From contig CAJNDT010006136.1 of the NCBI GenBank assembly GCA_905221615.1, forward strand, positions 1,140,001 through 1,204,000: a stretch of 64,000 nucleotides of DNA. The letters run 5' to 3'. Made by a program: the position numbers and the translations under genes. This stretch comes from Symbiodinium sp. CCMP2592 (Eukaryota; Sar; Dinophyceae; Suessiales; Symbiodiniaceae). The notes below the pieces were generated by a model. That model saw only the letters and a list, made by a program, of their open reading frames with translations, searched no databases and was not told the DNA's origin. Positions 48,230-57,897 of the stretch are shown here, piece after piece; position 1 is the first letter of the stretch; every line of letters begins with the position of its first letter.

Positions 48230-48640
48230 GGTACCTGCTGCTCGGCGTTGGGGCCTGGTACTCGCCGACGAAGCAACTTCTCATCTCGTGTTAGTATTGG
48301 ATGCTGACTTTTGACCTTCGGCGAGATCCTTCCGTCGACGGCCCAGGCGGCATTAGCAATTCCCAACCAGACCTTCTCGGATGTGATTGGGATGACAGTG
48401 AGTCTGGCCTACTGGTCCCTCGGATTCGTAAAGATTCCGGACCTGGGGGCTGGGATTCCGGGCCATGAGCGTGGCCTGCTTGACCCAGACACATTTGCCA
48501 GTTTACTACAAGGGTAAAGGTGGTCAGACGGAAGCCATGCCCTTGAGAACCCTGGCTAAGGCTTTGAAAGAGAACTCTAAGGATCCCACAACGAGTTCGA
48601 TCGTCCCAGCTGACACTTGTCTTATGAAGAACGGTCTGAT
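48230..48640 (+). CDS. Candidate exon(s) in GC-rich island, unrecognised
   Basis: Open frame 48311-48517 reads ..GMTVSLAYWSLGFVKIPDLG with GC-rich third positions. A second frame, 48465-48674, reads ..ALKENSKDPTTSSIVPADT before running into a family X element. TGCTGAC plus TTTTGACC just upstream could be a branch point and pyrimidine stretch. There is no ATG at the 5' end of the first frame. The minus strand is also open. No family recognised. Confidence 0.2.
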
Positions 48641-48738
48641 TCTTAGTAGGGAATGGTGGAATGGATCCCTATAGTTGCCCAATGTTGCCTATATAACCCC
48701 GAAACATAGTCCCCAATATCCATTCCCCTATTATGAAG
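48639..48738 (+). mobile_element. Family X TIR element, diverged
   Basis: TTCTTAGTAGGGAATGGTGG and ATCCATTCCCCTATTATG are the arms. The middle GTTGCCCAATGTTGCCTATA is a short direct repeat. A better copy is at 56541. Confidence 0.65.
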
Positions 48739-48739
48739 A

Positions 48740-49190
48740 ATTTTCAGTCACTATAGCGATGGGCACTCTTAGGGCCACTACGCGCTCACCTAGTACCAAC
48801 ACTGCTATCATGCTGTAACCGTCCAAGTGCCCATCTATGAGCCCTTTACATGCATAACCAAGTTTACACAGTGTGAAGTACCTTGGGCCCGCAAGGTAGG
48901 AACAACCCTACACCGGGACCGTAAACAACAGCCTAAGCACCAGAACCCTCGATCCCAGCTTTAAGCCCTACACTTGTTGGTCCAAAACCCAAATTTTCGG
49001 CTCTTACGAGGTAGTGTTGTTCTGAAAGTTTGAACTTTTAAGCCCGGGGGATTTCGGGAAGTAACTATCAGCCCTAAAATCGTCTACCCCCTCACCACTG
49101 CTTTTGACGGCCAGTCGCGGCGTCCATCGTCTCCTCCGGCTATCGTGCCTTTCGTGTTTCCCAAGATCGTCCGGAGCCTAATCCCGGGGC
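48740..49190. other. Intergenic DNA
   Basis: No strong repeat; scattered CCCTAAA-like words. A short frame at 49281-49084 on the minus strand includes the poly-C tract. Confidence 0.3.
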
Positions 49191-49207
49191 GGGGGGGGGG
49201 GGGGGGG
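49189..49207. repeat. Poly-G tract
   Basis: A near-uninterrupted G run of about 19 bases beginning GGCGGGG. Confidence 0.95.
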
Positions 49208-49539
49208 ATTATTGCGCTGTGTGTAGGGTTGGGGAGTTCTGAAATTCGCCTAGTGATATGGCCGCCTTGTGATTGGAACACGTATCAGGGCACATTGTAG
49301 CATAAGCAGATTTGTAGGTTGTGTGGGGTTTATTGCCACCGACATGCGGTGTTTTTCTGGGGCAGTCATCATAATGCGGATCCTCTTATTCAGGGGCCTA
49401 TGTCTCGGCCCCGTGTCCCCCTCTTTTCTGAAGCTTCCATGTGTGACTTCAAGTCGTGGTCTACGTACGGGTTCTGAGCCCTACCCGTAGCCAAAACAAC
49501 CTACCATTTTAAGGGTTCCTTATTGTGGCTTCTATGTAC

Positions 49540-49555
49540 ACATATACATATTTAG

Positions 49556-49590
<35 letters not shown>

Positions 49591-49770
49591 CATTTATATA
49601 TGTATACATATAACGTCTTAAAAAGGTTCTCAGGGTTCCTTATTATGGCATGTATATATACACACATGTATATATGTATGTGTATATGTATACGTAGATG
49701 CAGATGTATATGCATATATGTTCATGTGTATATGTATATGTATATGTATATGCATATATATATATACTGT
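49540..49770. repeat. TA/TATG microsatellites with an internal duplication
   Basis: (TA)n at 49559-49586. GGGTTCCTTATTGTGGC (49516) recurs as GGGTTCCTTATTATGGC (49633), each followed by TATG/TA sequence, so the block is a tandem duplication of about 117 bp. Confidence 0.85.
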
Positions 49771-49854
49771 TTTGTCCTTACCCAATGTTTTGTTTCGCCC
49801 ATAGGTAGACCCTAAGCCCAGGGTTGAGGGCTTTTAGTGATCGAGGAAGCTCCG

Positions 49855-49990
49855 GGGTTCAGGACCCTGAAGGCTAAGCCCTGGTTCGGGTTTACCAGGA
49901 CCCCTTAAGGGCAATTAGAAGTAGGGTAAGTATAGGGTCCCCTTAAAGGGATCTATAGGAATTCTATAAGGGTATAGGGTTTATAGGGCC
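49855..49990. repeat. Family Z run
   Basis: CCCCTTAAAGGGATCTATAGG then ATTCTATAAGGGTATAGGG, leading into a family A element. Confidence 0.6.
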
Positions 49991-50102
49991 TTGTTGGAGG
50001 TTCATGGGTAGGTATAAGTAGGGTTATAAGTAGGGTAACTTCACTTATAATCCATATTAGGGGACTTATAAGCTCACTTTAACTACCCATGAACCTCCAA
50101 GT
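49991..50102 (+). mobile_element. Family A TIR element
   Basis: GTTGGAGGTTCATGGGTAG pairs with CTACCCATGAACCTCCAAG. Inner GGGTAACTTCACTTATAATCC. Its right arm seeds the tandem array that follows. Confidence 0.88.
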
Positions 50103-50369
50103 GGGGTTAACCAGGACGCCCCAAGGGCCCTCTCACAGAGTCCTCATGGGTAGGGTAACTTCACTTGGAACCCATATTCGGGGAGTTATAACCCCACGTA
50201 TAACTACACATGAACCTCCAAGTAGGGTTTACCAGGACGCCCCAAGGGCCCTCTCACAGAGTCCTCATGGGTAGGGTAACTACACTTATAATCCATATTC
50301 GGGGAGTTATAACCCCACGTATAACTACACATGAACCCCCAAGTAGGGTTTACCAGGACGCCTCAAGGG
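50101..50369 (+). repeat. 121-bp chimeric tandem repeat
   Basis: Units start at 50101, 50222 and 50343 with GT(A/G)GGGTT(T/A)ACCAGGACGC. Each unit joins the 5' part of the AA repeat (CCAAGGGCCCTCTCACAGAG) to the right half of family A (GGGTAGGGTAACT to ACATGAACCTCCAAG). Units 1 and 2 differ at only a few positions; unit 3 is partial and runs into an uninterrupted AA copy. Confidence 0.93.
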
Positions 50370-50440
50370 CCCTCCATTAGATTCCTTATGGCCTTGACAG
50401 TGGGCATTTGGGGTATATTGGAGGGTCCTTGGAAGGTGTC
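50345..50440 (+). repeat. AA repeat, intact copy
   Basis: ACCAGGACGCCTCAAGGGCC, then TTAGATTCCTTATGGCCTTG and GGGGTATATTGGAGGGTCC. Matches 14806-14912. Confidence 0.7.
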
Positions 50441-50714
50441 GGCATTGTTTTAGGCCAAGGGTTGTTCGGGGCCAAGCCTCGACGGCCGAGATGCACAGAT
50501 TTTCTGCATGGTGTCGAGAAACAACCAGTTACATGCGAATCCTCAGAGTTCCTTGTGATAACATATAACCGTAAACCGATAAAACAACCCTAAACCCCTT
50601 AAACCCTAAACTCCGACCCAGAAGGCCCACCAAGACCACAAAAGGCTAAACTCAGCACCCGCCCACCAGGTCAGCGCAGTGGTCGCTGCCAGGCCGGTTC
50701 CCAAAAAGTTTCCC

Positions 50715-50826
50715 TGTAGGCTCATACCCTACCCCTTTTTTAGGGTATCTACCTGTCATTCTATACAACAGATAGCCATAAAATCAGGTATCCTAAAACA
50801 GGTGTAAGGTATGAGCCTCTCGAGGT
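50715..50826 (+). mobile_element. Family N TIR element
   Basis: GTAGGCTCATACCCTACC pairs with GTGTAAGGTATGAGCCTC. Inner TTTTTAGGGTATCTACCTG/CAGGTATCCTAAAAC. Centre ATACAACAGATAGCC. Confidence 0.85.
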
Positions 50827-50978
50827 AGGGTTTAGTATCTAGGGTCCAATTTGTTTCAAATCTAGGAAACCTCTGGTAATAGGGTTGCGGGAGGTTGCTG
50901 GAAGGGTTGCTAAACCCTGAGCCCCGTCGGAACCCCCAAAAAACGGGAGTCACAGGGCTCCTTACTAGCAGTTACTAA

Positions 50979-50979
<1 letters not shown>

Positions 50980-51055
<76 letters not shown>
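50980..51055. repeat. CT microsatellite
   Basis: (CT)n of about 75 bp with one TTT interruption. Confidence 0.97.
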
Positions 51056-51057
<2 letters not shown>

Positions 51058-51309
51058 TCAAGTTTCTGTTTTTTCAGGTAGACTGACTCTAAACCAGCGT
51101 TCTTGCATACATGTACGGACTGGTCAATTAGGAATTAGGGTCCTATGTTTCGGTTTGAGGGCGCCGCTAGGGTTTAATAGTTTAGGGTGTCAATGTTTTG
51201 ATCTTAAACTTTAGAGTCAGGCTTCTCTCCCCTGTCCTCCGTGGTTTAGGTGCACTTACAGGGTTACGGCCCGGAGAAAGCAAGGTACCTTGAGAAGTCA
51301 GATAGAAAA

Positions 51310-51415
51310 ACTTGGATCCCCAATACCCAACCTTTAAACTTTTTGGGTTCTTATAGTTTAGTAGGAACCGGAAAGTTTAACCTTCTATTTCTGTGGCTTA
51401 TCGGGCGAGTAAGAA
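51310..51415 (+). repeat. BB repeat
   Basis: TTTCTGTGGCTTATCGGGCG matches 14786. The preceding AACCTTTAAACTTTTTGGG and GGAAAGTTTAACCTTC form a weak inverted pair. Confidence 0.5.
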
Positions 51416-51474
51416 CCTGTCTTCCCTGTTGAAGCTGCTTTGGTTTTGGTCAATCTCAGTCTTGCAGGACTCTG

Positions 51475-51714
51475 TTGAGATTGATGGTTCGTAGCCCGGA
51501 CGGAGATGCCAGTGTAGGACTATCCCAGCCTGTGATGCCTCACGGTTTCCACTGCGATCTTTCCGCAAATACTAGAACCGTCCACGCGCAGCGTGCTGCA
51601 GGTTTTCTGGAAGTGACCCGCAACCCGAAATTCGTAACCCCTCACGCCTCAAAGCCTAAAGCCTGTGTTCCGGTGAAAGATGTGTGTGCGTGTGCTGTCC
51701 CATCCGGGCACTGA
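51475..51714 (+). CDS. Open frame in repeat-poor DNA, unrecognised
   Basis: A 79-codon frame (GLSQPVMPHGFHCDLSANTR inside) with no ATG at its 5' end. CAGTCTTGCAG just upstream could be a splice acceptor. No domain recognised. Confidence 0.13.
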   Translation: MRLMVRSPDGDASVGLSQPVMPHGFHCDLSANTRTVHAQRAAGFLEVTRNPKFVTPHASKPKACVPVKDVCACAVPSGH

Positions 51715-51781
51715 TTTGAGACCCCTTACTTTGTCTTAAAGGTCCATTGTCCATGTCCTGGGTTCTTGTTAAGGATTTTAG

Positions 51782-51863
51782 TCTAGGATGCCCAGTAGTA
51801 CCCTTATTCCCTTTTTGTAGTCCTAGGTTTCTTATTAATTTACGGTTGCTGGGCATCCTAGTA
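51782..51863 (+). mobile_element. Family S TIR element, short form
   Basis: CTAGGATGCCCAGTAGTACC pairs with GGTTGCTGGGCATCCTAG. The internal GAGAGGCCTTTTT segment of other S copies is deleted. Confidence 0.83.
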
Positions 51864-51911
51864 GTAACTTAACACAGTAAGGAAACCCTATTATTTACTG
51901 TTCCTATTCTG

Positions 51912-51993
51912 GTAACCCACTGTACCCTTATACTGACTATACAGGGACGACTTTACGGTCAAACTTTAGGTTATATGGGCATATGGAACTTTT
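51912..51993 (+). mobile_element. Family C element, degenerate
   Basis: CCACTGTACCCTTATACTG, GGGACGACTTTACGGTC and GGGCATATGGAACTTTTAG follow the C order with many changes. Confidence 0.4.
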
Positions 51994-52405
51994 AGAAATC
52001 ATTGTTGGGCTATAAATTCCCCCATCCCGCAACTCTTTCTCCCGAACGAACTCTTAAACTTCCAGAACCCTAAACCCCGAAGCAATGCGAGTGCCTTGTT
52101 AAAGTGCAAGCTCTGTAGAGCAAGCTTCTGCGAGAAAAAAGGGCTACTGCAAATAAAAAAACCTTCATCAACCTCGAGCGGCATCCCCTGCAAGCAGGTG
52201 TTCAGAGCTTAAACAAGCTCAATCCGGCGACAAACAGCCGCCGGGCTGCATTGATGCTTGGGTGCGGGGCTTCAGGCGTTCGGGGTTGTTAAAACCCTGA
52301 AATCTGAACCATTGACGCCCAAACCATACACCCCAGACCAAAAATAGTCATGAACCCTCAAACCACTTCAGCCCTTCACTGTGAAAACCGTCACCGAGCG
52401 CAAGG

Positions 52406-52600
52406 CTAGGGGCCAAGTGCGAAATGCCTCCCTGCGCGGTAGAGGGCTTCAATGATGAGTTCTAGTTCCACAGAAACAGCGACCCTAGAAGCAGCATAGG
52501 AAGCGCCTTCGTGTATGCGTTTTATATGATGGTTGACATTGAAGGTAGAGCATGTGACAAGATGCTGGTTCTCAGCCTGCGGATTCAGCGTGAAGATCAC
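52406..52600 (-). CDS. Candidate exon, unrecognised
   Basis: A minus-strand open frame of 64 codons, continuing open toward 52382. It reads ..NVNHHIKRIHEGASYAASRV and ..VSVELELIIEALYRAG with a varied, protein-like composition. There is no ATG; an acceptor-like TTCACGCTGAATCCGCAG precedes the codons for AENQHL. It lies in a repeat-free interval (52200-52640). No domain recognised. Confidence 0.22.
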   Translation of the reverse strand: MIFTLNPQAENQHLVTCSTFNVNHHIKRIHEGASYAASRVAVSVELELIIEALYRAGRHFALGP

Positions 52601-52673
52601 GGGTTTGGGGTCTAGTCATTGTGGCACTTAGGCTAGGGTTCTCGTTGTTGTATGTATGGTTATGTTGATGTGT

Positions 52674-52692
52674 GTGGGGGGGGGGGCGGGGG
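52674..52692. repeat. G-rich tract
   Basis: GTGGGGGGGGGGGCGGGGG. Confidence 0.9.
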
Positions 52693-52878
52693 TTAGGGTG
52701 TGTCTAAAAACATGCTGATGTCGTTCAAGACGAACGTATACTTGCCTTCTTCGGATACCTTCTATTGCCCTTATAAGGCAGCGCAAGGCCACAAACCGGC
52801 AGTTATAAGAAATCAGGCTAAACCCCAAACCCCGGACCAAACCTTCGTGCGCTGTTTTGGCGTGCATGTATGGTTACA

Positions 52879-52977
52879 CCCATAGGCCCCATAGAAGTTC
52901 CTTTTGGGGATTACCTTATAGGGTTCGAAGTTCTGAGTATGAACCCCCAAAAGGAACTACTATGGGGAGTATGGGTA
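52879..52977 (+). mobile_element. Family F TIR element
   Basis: CCCATAGGCCCCATAGAAG pairs with CTACTATGGGGAGTATGGG. Inner TTCCTTTTGGGGATTACC/CCCCCAAAAGGAA. Core TATAGGGTTCGAAG. Confidence 0.83.
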
Positions 52978-53079
52978 CAGTACAGCATCACTATTGCAGG
53001 CAAGACCTCCATCTTAGCAGTGCACACCAGAAATCTAAGTAATGTTGGATTGTAGAGACTGTCGGCTTGGGCAAAGGGT

Positions 53080-53182
53080 CCAAAGTACCTATATAGTAGA
53101 ATGTAGGGTTTCTATGTTAGGAATTACTATTATGATTGGGGAAAGTATCCCCCATAAGAGTACCTAGGACCCTTTGGGTTGG
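53080..53182 (+). mobile_element. Family K TIR element
   Basis: CAAAGGGTCCAAAGTACC pairs with AGTACCTAGGACCCTTTGGG. Inner TAGAATGTAGGGTTTC then GTTAGGAATTACTATTATG. Copy at 61948. Confidence 0.82.
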
Positions 53183-53249
53183 GCCAAATGTCAGAAGCTA
53201 GGTGGTGTAGCGTGTTGCTCTTAAAGACGATCTGCGAGAGGTGCAGATA

Positions 53250-53387
53250 GTCCAAGGGTAAAAGGAGGGGCCCTTAATAAGGACCCCTAGGTATATAATT
53301 ACCTTCAATGTAGCTATTATATACCCAGTATATAGCCCATTATAGGGTAGGGGTCCCTATTAAGGGTCCCTCGTTTTCCCCTCTGGG
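53250..53387 (-). mobile_element. Family G TIR element, inverse orientation
   Basis: TCCAAGGGTAAAAGGAGGGG pairs with CCCTCGTTTTCCCCTCTGGGA. Centre TAGCTATTATATACCCAG is the reverse complement of the other G copies. Confidence 0.84.
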
Positions 53388-53389
53388 AT

Positions 53390-53930
53390 AGTATAGCGGT
53401 TTATGCCAATCACAGGGCCGAATTGGGCTCAGATATTATAGGTCTACAGGACTATACATGGATCTTTGGTGTTGCCGGATCTATTGTTTTTTGAAGCTCC
53501 CGATCCCAAGCATTTGAGCTCCTTCCAGCTTTCTTCAAGGTCTTTGGAGATAGTTGTGGCTGTAGCGTGGGATTCAGGGTTTAGCGCTGCCGCGGCGACA
53601 CCCGGCACACAGATTCCAGGAAGCTTGATCCTCTACTTCTTAGAACCCTAAACTCTGAACCCAAATCCCTAAGCCCTGCCTAGACCCCCCCAACTACCCT
53701 TCATTGTAGCCCCGAATTACCTCGTCATGAGAAATACCACACCCCCTTAAAAGGGTACTTGGGGAGTCGAGGTGAATCCTGAACCCTAAACCCTACACTG
53801 CCCTGAACCCTTCAGTCTCTAGATTTCGGGCTGTTCTTGTACTTGCTTTTGCTTTTTGCGGGGTTTAGGCAAACCCTAAACCCAAAGCCCCTAAACCCTA
53901 AACCCTGAACCTTAAACCCCAAACCCTCAA
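53390..53930. other. Intergenic DNA with telomere-like end
   Basis: 53860-53930 is CCCTAAA-rich. A 61-codon frame at 53466-53651 is unrecognised. Confidence 0.3.
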
Positions 53931-53935
53931 CTACT

Positions 53936-54028
53936 ACCCAGAGGCCCCATAGTAGTTCCTTTTTGGGACTACCTTATAGGATTCTATATACGAACCCCAA
54001 AAAGGAACTACTTTGGGGCCTTTGGGTA
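53936..54028 (+). mobile_element. Family F TIR element
   Basis: CCCAGAGGCCCCATAGTAG pairs with CTACTTTGGGGCCTTTGGG. Inner TTCCTTTTTGGGACTACC/CCCCAAAAAGGAA. Core TATAGGATTCTATA. Confidence 0.86.
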
Positions 54029-54099
54029 AACCCTGACCAGGCTGTTGCTGACCTTGCGCGACATTCGACTCAGGAGGTTCCAGTCAGGCAGGGCCTGCG

Positions 54100-54205
54100 A
54101 CGAGGATCCCATAAGGGCTCCTTTAAAGGATCCTTTCAGGGTTCCTTGAAGGGCTGCTTTAAGGGATCTTTGGGCTCCTTTAAGGGATCTACAAGGGCCA
54201 AGACT
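54100..54205. repeat. Family Z run
   Basis: GGGCTCCTTTAAAGGATCC, GGGTTCCTTGAAGGG and GGGCTCCTTTAAGGGATC; each step is 20-30 bp. Confidence 0.65.
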
Positions 54206-54539
54206 GCCCCCTTCGGGTTTCTTCAGATATGCATGTAGTCTACCATAAAAACTTATTCAGGTTAGTATGGGGTTCTCATCTTATGGGGTGCTGCATGGGC
54301 TCTATCAGGGTAAAGGGTTGTGGAAGGCGGTACTCTAAGGGTTCTGTCAAAATACTTCTGGCATCGCACGTCTAATATGTACATGGTAGTGGCATTGCGC
54401 ATTCGTTGTTTATGTGCAGTTCTCGGTATATGGGCTCGAGGGCCGTTGTCCTCCGGCCAGCGGCGGGCTGTTTGACGAAGGGGCTCCCTAAGCCGTAATC
54501 GCCAAACCTAAACCTCGTATCTTGGGGTTTTGGAAGTTT

Positions 54540-54576
54540 AGAAACCCTAAACCCTAAACCCTAAACCCTAAACGCG
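54540..54576. repeat. CCCTAAA tract
   Basis: Five CCCTAAA units in a row, almost perfect. Confidence 0.9.
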
Positions 54577-54579
54577 AAT

Positions 54580-55098
54580 ACAAGCTCTCAGCCCCCAAAA
54601 CTCCATAGCATATCCCACTCCTAACCTGTGCCAGGCCCTCAAAGCCCACCACTCCCATGCCCATCAGAGCCCTTGAAAAGACGACAACGAAGCCCTAAGA
54701 CCTCAATCCCTAAACCCTAGCCCCAAACCAGACACACACACACACACCCAACAAAAGACAAAGGACAACACAGCCCTAAGACCTTGAGCTTAGCATAGAT
54801 CCGACAATCCGACTACACCCTAGACCCGAACTGTAGTCTCCCTAGGAATTATTTTTCATTTTCGTCCACATAAAACCGAAGAGAGTATCAACATACATTT
54901 GTATTATGGTTCTAAGGGGGGGTATAGCTAAAGCCATAAACCCGAACACCCCCATAGCCTTCAGGGCGCTCCGCGATGGGGAAGCCCATGGGGCGGGGGA
55001 CCGCATCCCACGTGAGCCGTGAGAGCCTCTCAGAGATCATCTCCGAGGGGCGGAGCGTGGTGTCTGGGGTTTAGGGCCTCAAACAAAAGGTTTGGGAT
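54580..55098. other. Intergenic DNA
   Basis: (CA)8 at 54732; otherwise no recognised element or gene. Confidence 0.3.
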
Positions 55099-55100
55099 TT

Positions 55101-55219
55101 ACTTGGAGGTTCATGGGTAGTTAGAAGTGGGGTTTTAAGCCCTCTAATACATGGGTTGTAAGTGAGTATATTTGCCCTACTTGTGACCCTACTTATATCT
55201 ACCCATGAACCTCCAGGTA
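55101..55219 (+). mobile_element. Family A TIR element
   Basis: TACTTGGAGGTTCATGGGTAG pairs with CTACCCATGAACCTCCAGGTA. Inner GGGGTTTTAAGCCCTC, TACTTGTGACCC. TA at both ends, as in the 43377 copy. Confidence 0.88.
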
Positions 55220-55713
55220 GTGTGTGAGGAGGCCTTGGACAAGGATCCCCATCCCGGTCGCATGCGATTGCCTGCGTGTCGGGTTCATCAAGCCAAGCGT
55301 TCCAAGCTTATAAGAATATATTGGCCGGACTTTAATGAACAAGAACAGTCCATTTTTGTGCCTTGAAAATGAGCCTGCGATGATGCGCACGGAAGCCACC
55401 AAAGCGCCACTCTAACTATAAAGGCCCTCATGTTCAAGCGTCCCCAACCACCTACCTTTACCACCTGAAGACCCAAAGCCCCTAAACGTGGGTGTTCTGT
55501 TACCGACCCACTGGTAGCTTTCAGACTTCCGTGGTGGTGATGAGGAGGAGCTCGTTGACGATGGTGGTGCTGTCACTTATCCTGTTGATGGTGGTGACGA
55601 TACCAAGGACGAGGATGATGATGGTGATGCCGACATTGTTTCTGCGATGATGCTGATAGTGATAATCAAACAGATGTTGATGATGCCATTGATGATTAAC
55701 GTTGTTTGAAGAT

Positions 55714-56216
55714 AAATTATGACGCTGATGATGATGTTGATGGTGTTGCCGGTGATGATGCTGCTGCTGCCGCTGCCGCTGCCGCTGCCGCTGCCGCTGC
55801 CGCTGCCGCTGCCGGTGGGGGTGGGGGTGGGGGTGGGGGTGGGGGTGGGGGTGGGGGGGGGGGGTGGGGGTGGGGGTGGGGGTGGGGTGGGGGTGGGGGT
55901 GGGGGTGGGGGTGGGGGTGGGGGGGGGGGGGTGGGGGTGGGGGGGGGTGGGGGGGGGGGGGGGGGGGGGGGTGGGGGGGGTGGGGGTGGGGGTGCGGTGG
56001 TGGTGGTGGTGGTGGTGGTGGTGGTGGTGGTGGTGGTGGTGGTGGTGGTGGTGGTGGTGGTGGTGGTGGTGGTGGTGGTGGTGGTGGTGGTGGTGGTGGT
56101 GGTGGTGGTGGTGGTGGTGGTGGTGGTGGTGGTGGTGGTGGTGGTGGTGGTGGTGGTGGTGGTGGTGGTGGTGGTGGTGGTGGTGGTGGTGGGTGGTGGT
56201 GGTGGTGGTGGTTCGA
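55714..56216. repeat. GCTGCC / GGGGGT / GGT repeat block
   Basis: Three adjoining arrays: (GCTGCC)n at 55761-55812, (GGGGGT)n with G-runs at 55813-55995, and (GGT)n of about 215 bp at 55996-56216. The plus strand is extremely G-rich. Long ORFs (up to 330 codons on the minus strand as Pro/His) are artefacts of the repeat. Confidence 0.98.
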
Positions 56217-56540
56217 TCTTGCTGTTGCTGATAACGGTTGTAATGGCGGATGAAGACAATGCTCATGAACTCGCATGAACCCGCTGGTGCGCTGAAATCG
56301 TGATCCACCAAGTCTTATGACGTAGTTTTCATTCGCCAGCAAGAGCTTACAACTTGTACTCGAGATACTGCAGCACATGCCTCCAAGCAAATGATGCTGG
56401 GATTGTGGGGTGCTGGTGCTGGTGCTGCTGGTCATGAAGTCATCAACAGTAAGCAGTAACGGCATTTCTGCTGAAGAGTCAACCCGACACGCTGGGAAAC
56501 AGAGCAGTAGCACTCGAGGACCAGGAAGTACTGTCTGGTT
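56217..56540. other. Unassigned DNA beside the G-rich block
   Basis: Contains GGTGCTGGTGCTGGTGCTGC at 56410, a short GCTGGT run. No gene recognised. Confidence 0.3.
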
Positions 56541-56637
56541 CTTGGTAGGGAATGGGGGAATGGATTATGGAGACTATCATTGGCGATAATATAGGGACTA
56601 CTATTGGGATCCATTCCGCCCTTCCCTACTTCCTAGT
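56541..56637 (+). mobile_element. Family X TIR element
   Basis: TTGGTAGGGAATGGGGGAATGG pairs with CCATTCCGCCCTTCCCTACTT. Inner GGAGACTATCATTGG then GATAATATAGGGACTACTA. Confidence 0.82.
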
Positions 56638-56717
56638 ATGCGACGCAAAAGCACCGCATGGCAGACGGGCACGGAGCTAAGGATCCAGAAGCCTCTAGTC
56701 TGGATGAAATTAGTATC

Positions 56718-56811
56718 ATGAGGACCCTTGGGCTTGGGGGGAGGAGGGTAGGGGGCCTTAATACCTATAATAAGGACTTCAGAAGGCCCCCCTACCCCCC
56801 TAAGGGTCCGA
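56718..56811 (+). mobile_element. Family W TIR element
   Basis: GAGGACCCTTGGGC..GGGTAGGGGGCCTT pairs with AAGGCCCCCCTACC..CTAAGGGTCC. Centre AATACCTATAATAAGG. Confidence 0.83.
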
Positions 56812-56849
56812 AATAAATTAGTACGTAACACAGGCGGCTTGAATCCTGG

Positions 56850-56945
56850 TATTCTTCCTCAAGTAGCTCGTAATGTTACTTATTGTTGCTCTAATTAACA
56901 AATGATATACCCTACAACCCTGTTCCAGTTATTGAAGGCGTATAC
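56850..56945. repeat. Family I right half
   Basis: ACAACCCTGTTCCAGTTATTGAAGG; the left half is not recognisable. Confidence 0.45.
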
Positions 56946-57009
56946 TCGCGCAGATCAGAGTTCGTGCGCGGCCACGAGCCTGAGGTGAGGAAGCATGGAG
57001 AAAGCAGTA

Positions 57010-57120
57010 AATAGGTGCCGAGATCATTACCTATACTATTTTGGGGGTTCCTCATGTTAATTAATTAGTGTATTCTGGGCCCCGAAAAAACCTATTCTGA
57101 TTATTAAGGTCCCTATAGTA
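57010..57120 (+). mobile_element. Family I TIR element
   Basis: AATAGGTGCCGAGATCATTACC and CTATTCTGATTATTAAGGTCCC; inner TTTTGGGGGTTCC/GGCCCCGAAAAAACC. Centre TTAATTAATTAGTG. Confidence 0.7.
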
Positions 57121-57178
57121 GTGATATCCGAAATGGAAGTTTCAGACGTCCCTGATTTACGGACTCAGGTTTAGGGTT

Positions 57179-57272
57179 TACCCATAGGCCCCAAAGTAGT
57201 TCCCTTTTGGGGTTACCTTATAGGATTCTAAATATGAACCCCAAACAGGAACTACTTTGGGGCCTTAGGGTA
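57179..57272 (+). mobile_element. Family F TIR element
   Basis: ACCCATAGGCCCCAAAGTAG pairs with CTACTTTGGGGCCTTAGGGT. Core TATAGGATTCTAAATA. It sits directly after TTTAGGGTT, so the target was telomere-like. Confidence 0.86.
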
Positions 57273-57429
57273 ACTACTTTAACCCCAAATCTCAACACTC
57301 AAACCCTCAACCGTCATCGAACAAACTTGGATTCGAAGAATCCTGGTCATGTTCATTTATTGGACAAGGTTTCCCTGATCTGGGGATGTAACTTTACGGG
57401 GTTCCGCGTCCAAAGTTAACGGCTCGGTG

Positions 57430-57510
57430 AAAAAGGGGGGGTATTGGGTAACTTTATAAGGAACCTAGGACTACAAAAAGGGAATAAGGGTACTACTGAG
57501 CATCCTAGAA
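57430..57510 (-). mobile_element. Family S partial element, inverse orientation
   Basis: GTATTGGGTAACTTTATAAGG, CTAGGACTACAAAAAGGG and GTACTACTGAGCATCCTAG are the reverse complement of the S left two-thirds. Confidence 0.72.
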
Positions 57511-57511
57511 T

Positions 57512-57750
57512 CTAACCCTAAACCCTAAACCCCTAAACCGTGTAATTCAAGGTTTAAGCTGGCAGTTGTGACTGTTCGTCTGACTTCGGGCTTGGATTTG
57601 GGCTTTAGGGCTGAACTTTGGAGTTTGGATGTGGGACTGAGGATTACGTAGGGCACAGCTTGGAACCCTAAACCCTTAAACCGTAAACCCCTAAACCCTA
57701 AACCCTAAACCCTAAACCCTAAACCGTAAACCCTAAACCCTAAACACATG
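57512..57750. repeat. CCCTAAA tracts
   Basis: Short at 57512-57540; longer at 57663-57748 (about ten units with CCGTAAA variants). Confidence 0.88.
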
Positions 57751-57897
57751 GCATCCCGGGGCTCTGCCCGACTTCGATTACAGTGTCTGCTTTCGTTTTA
57801 CATGCGAATATCCCGCCGTTCTCCCAGCTGCCAGTGACAGGAAGGGTCATAATCGGAGCGAGTTTGCGCCTCGGAGCTTTAGGGTTCAGAAGTGTTG

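Noticed and set aside
50101-50369. CRISPR-like array (regular repeats)
   Set aside because: The repeat is 121 bp and continuous with no spacers, and the context is eukaryotic.
55521-56513. 330-codon minus-strand ORF with long Pro and His runs, and alternatives in other frames
   Set aside because: It is a translation of the GGT/GGGGGT/GCTGCC block plus short unique ends. Every other frame across the block is also open.
52870-57419. Similar peptides with GLPYRIL..NPK in ORFs at 53963, 57207 and 46836, suggesting a small protein family
   Set aside because: The shared peptide is the translation of family F and E hairpin arms (GGGGTTACCTTATAGGATTC region), so the similarity comes from the repeat and not a protein.
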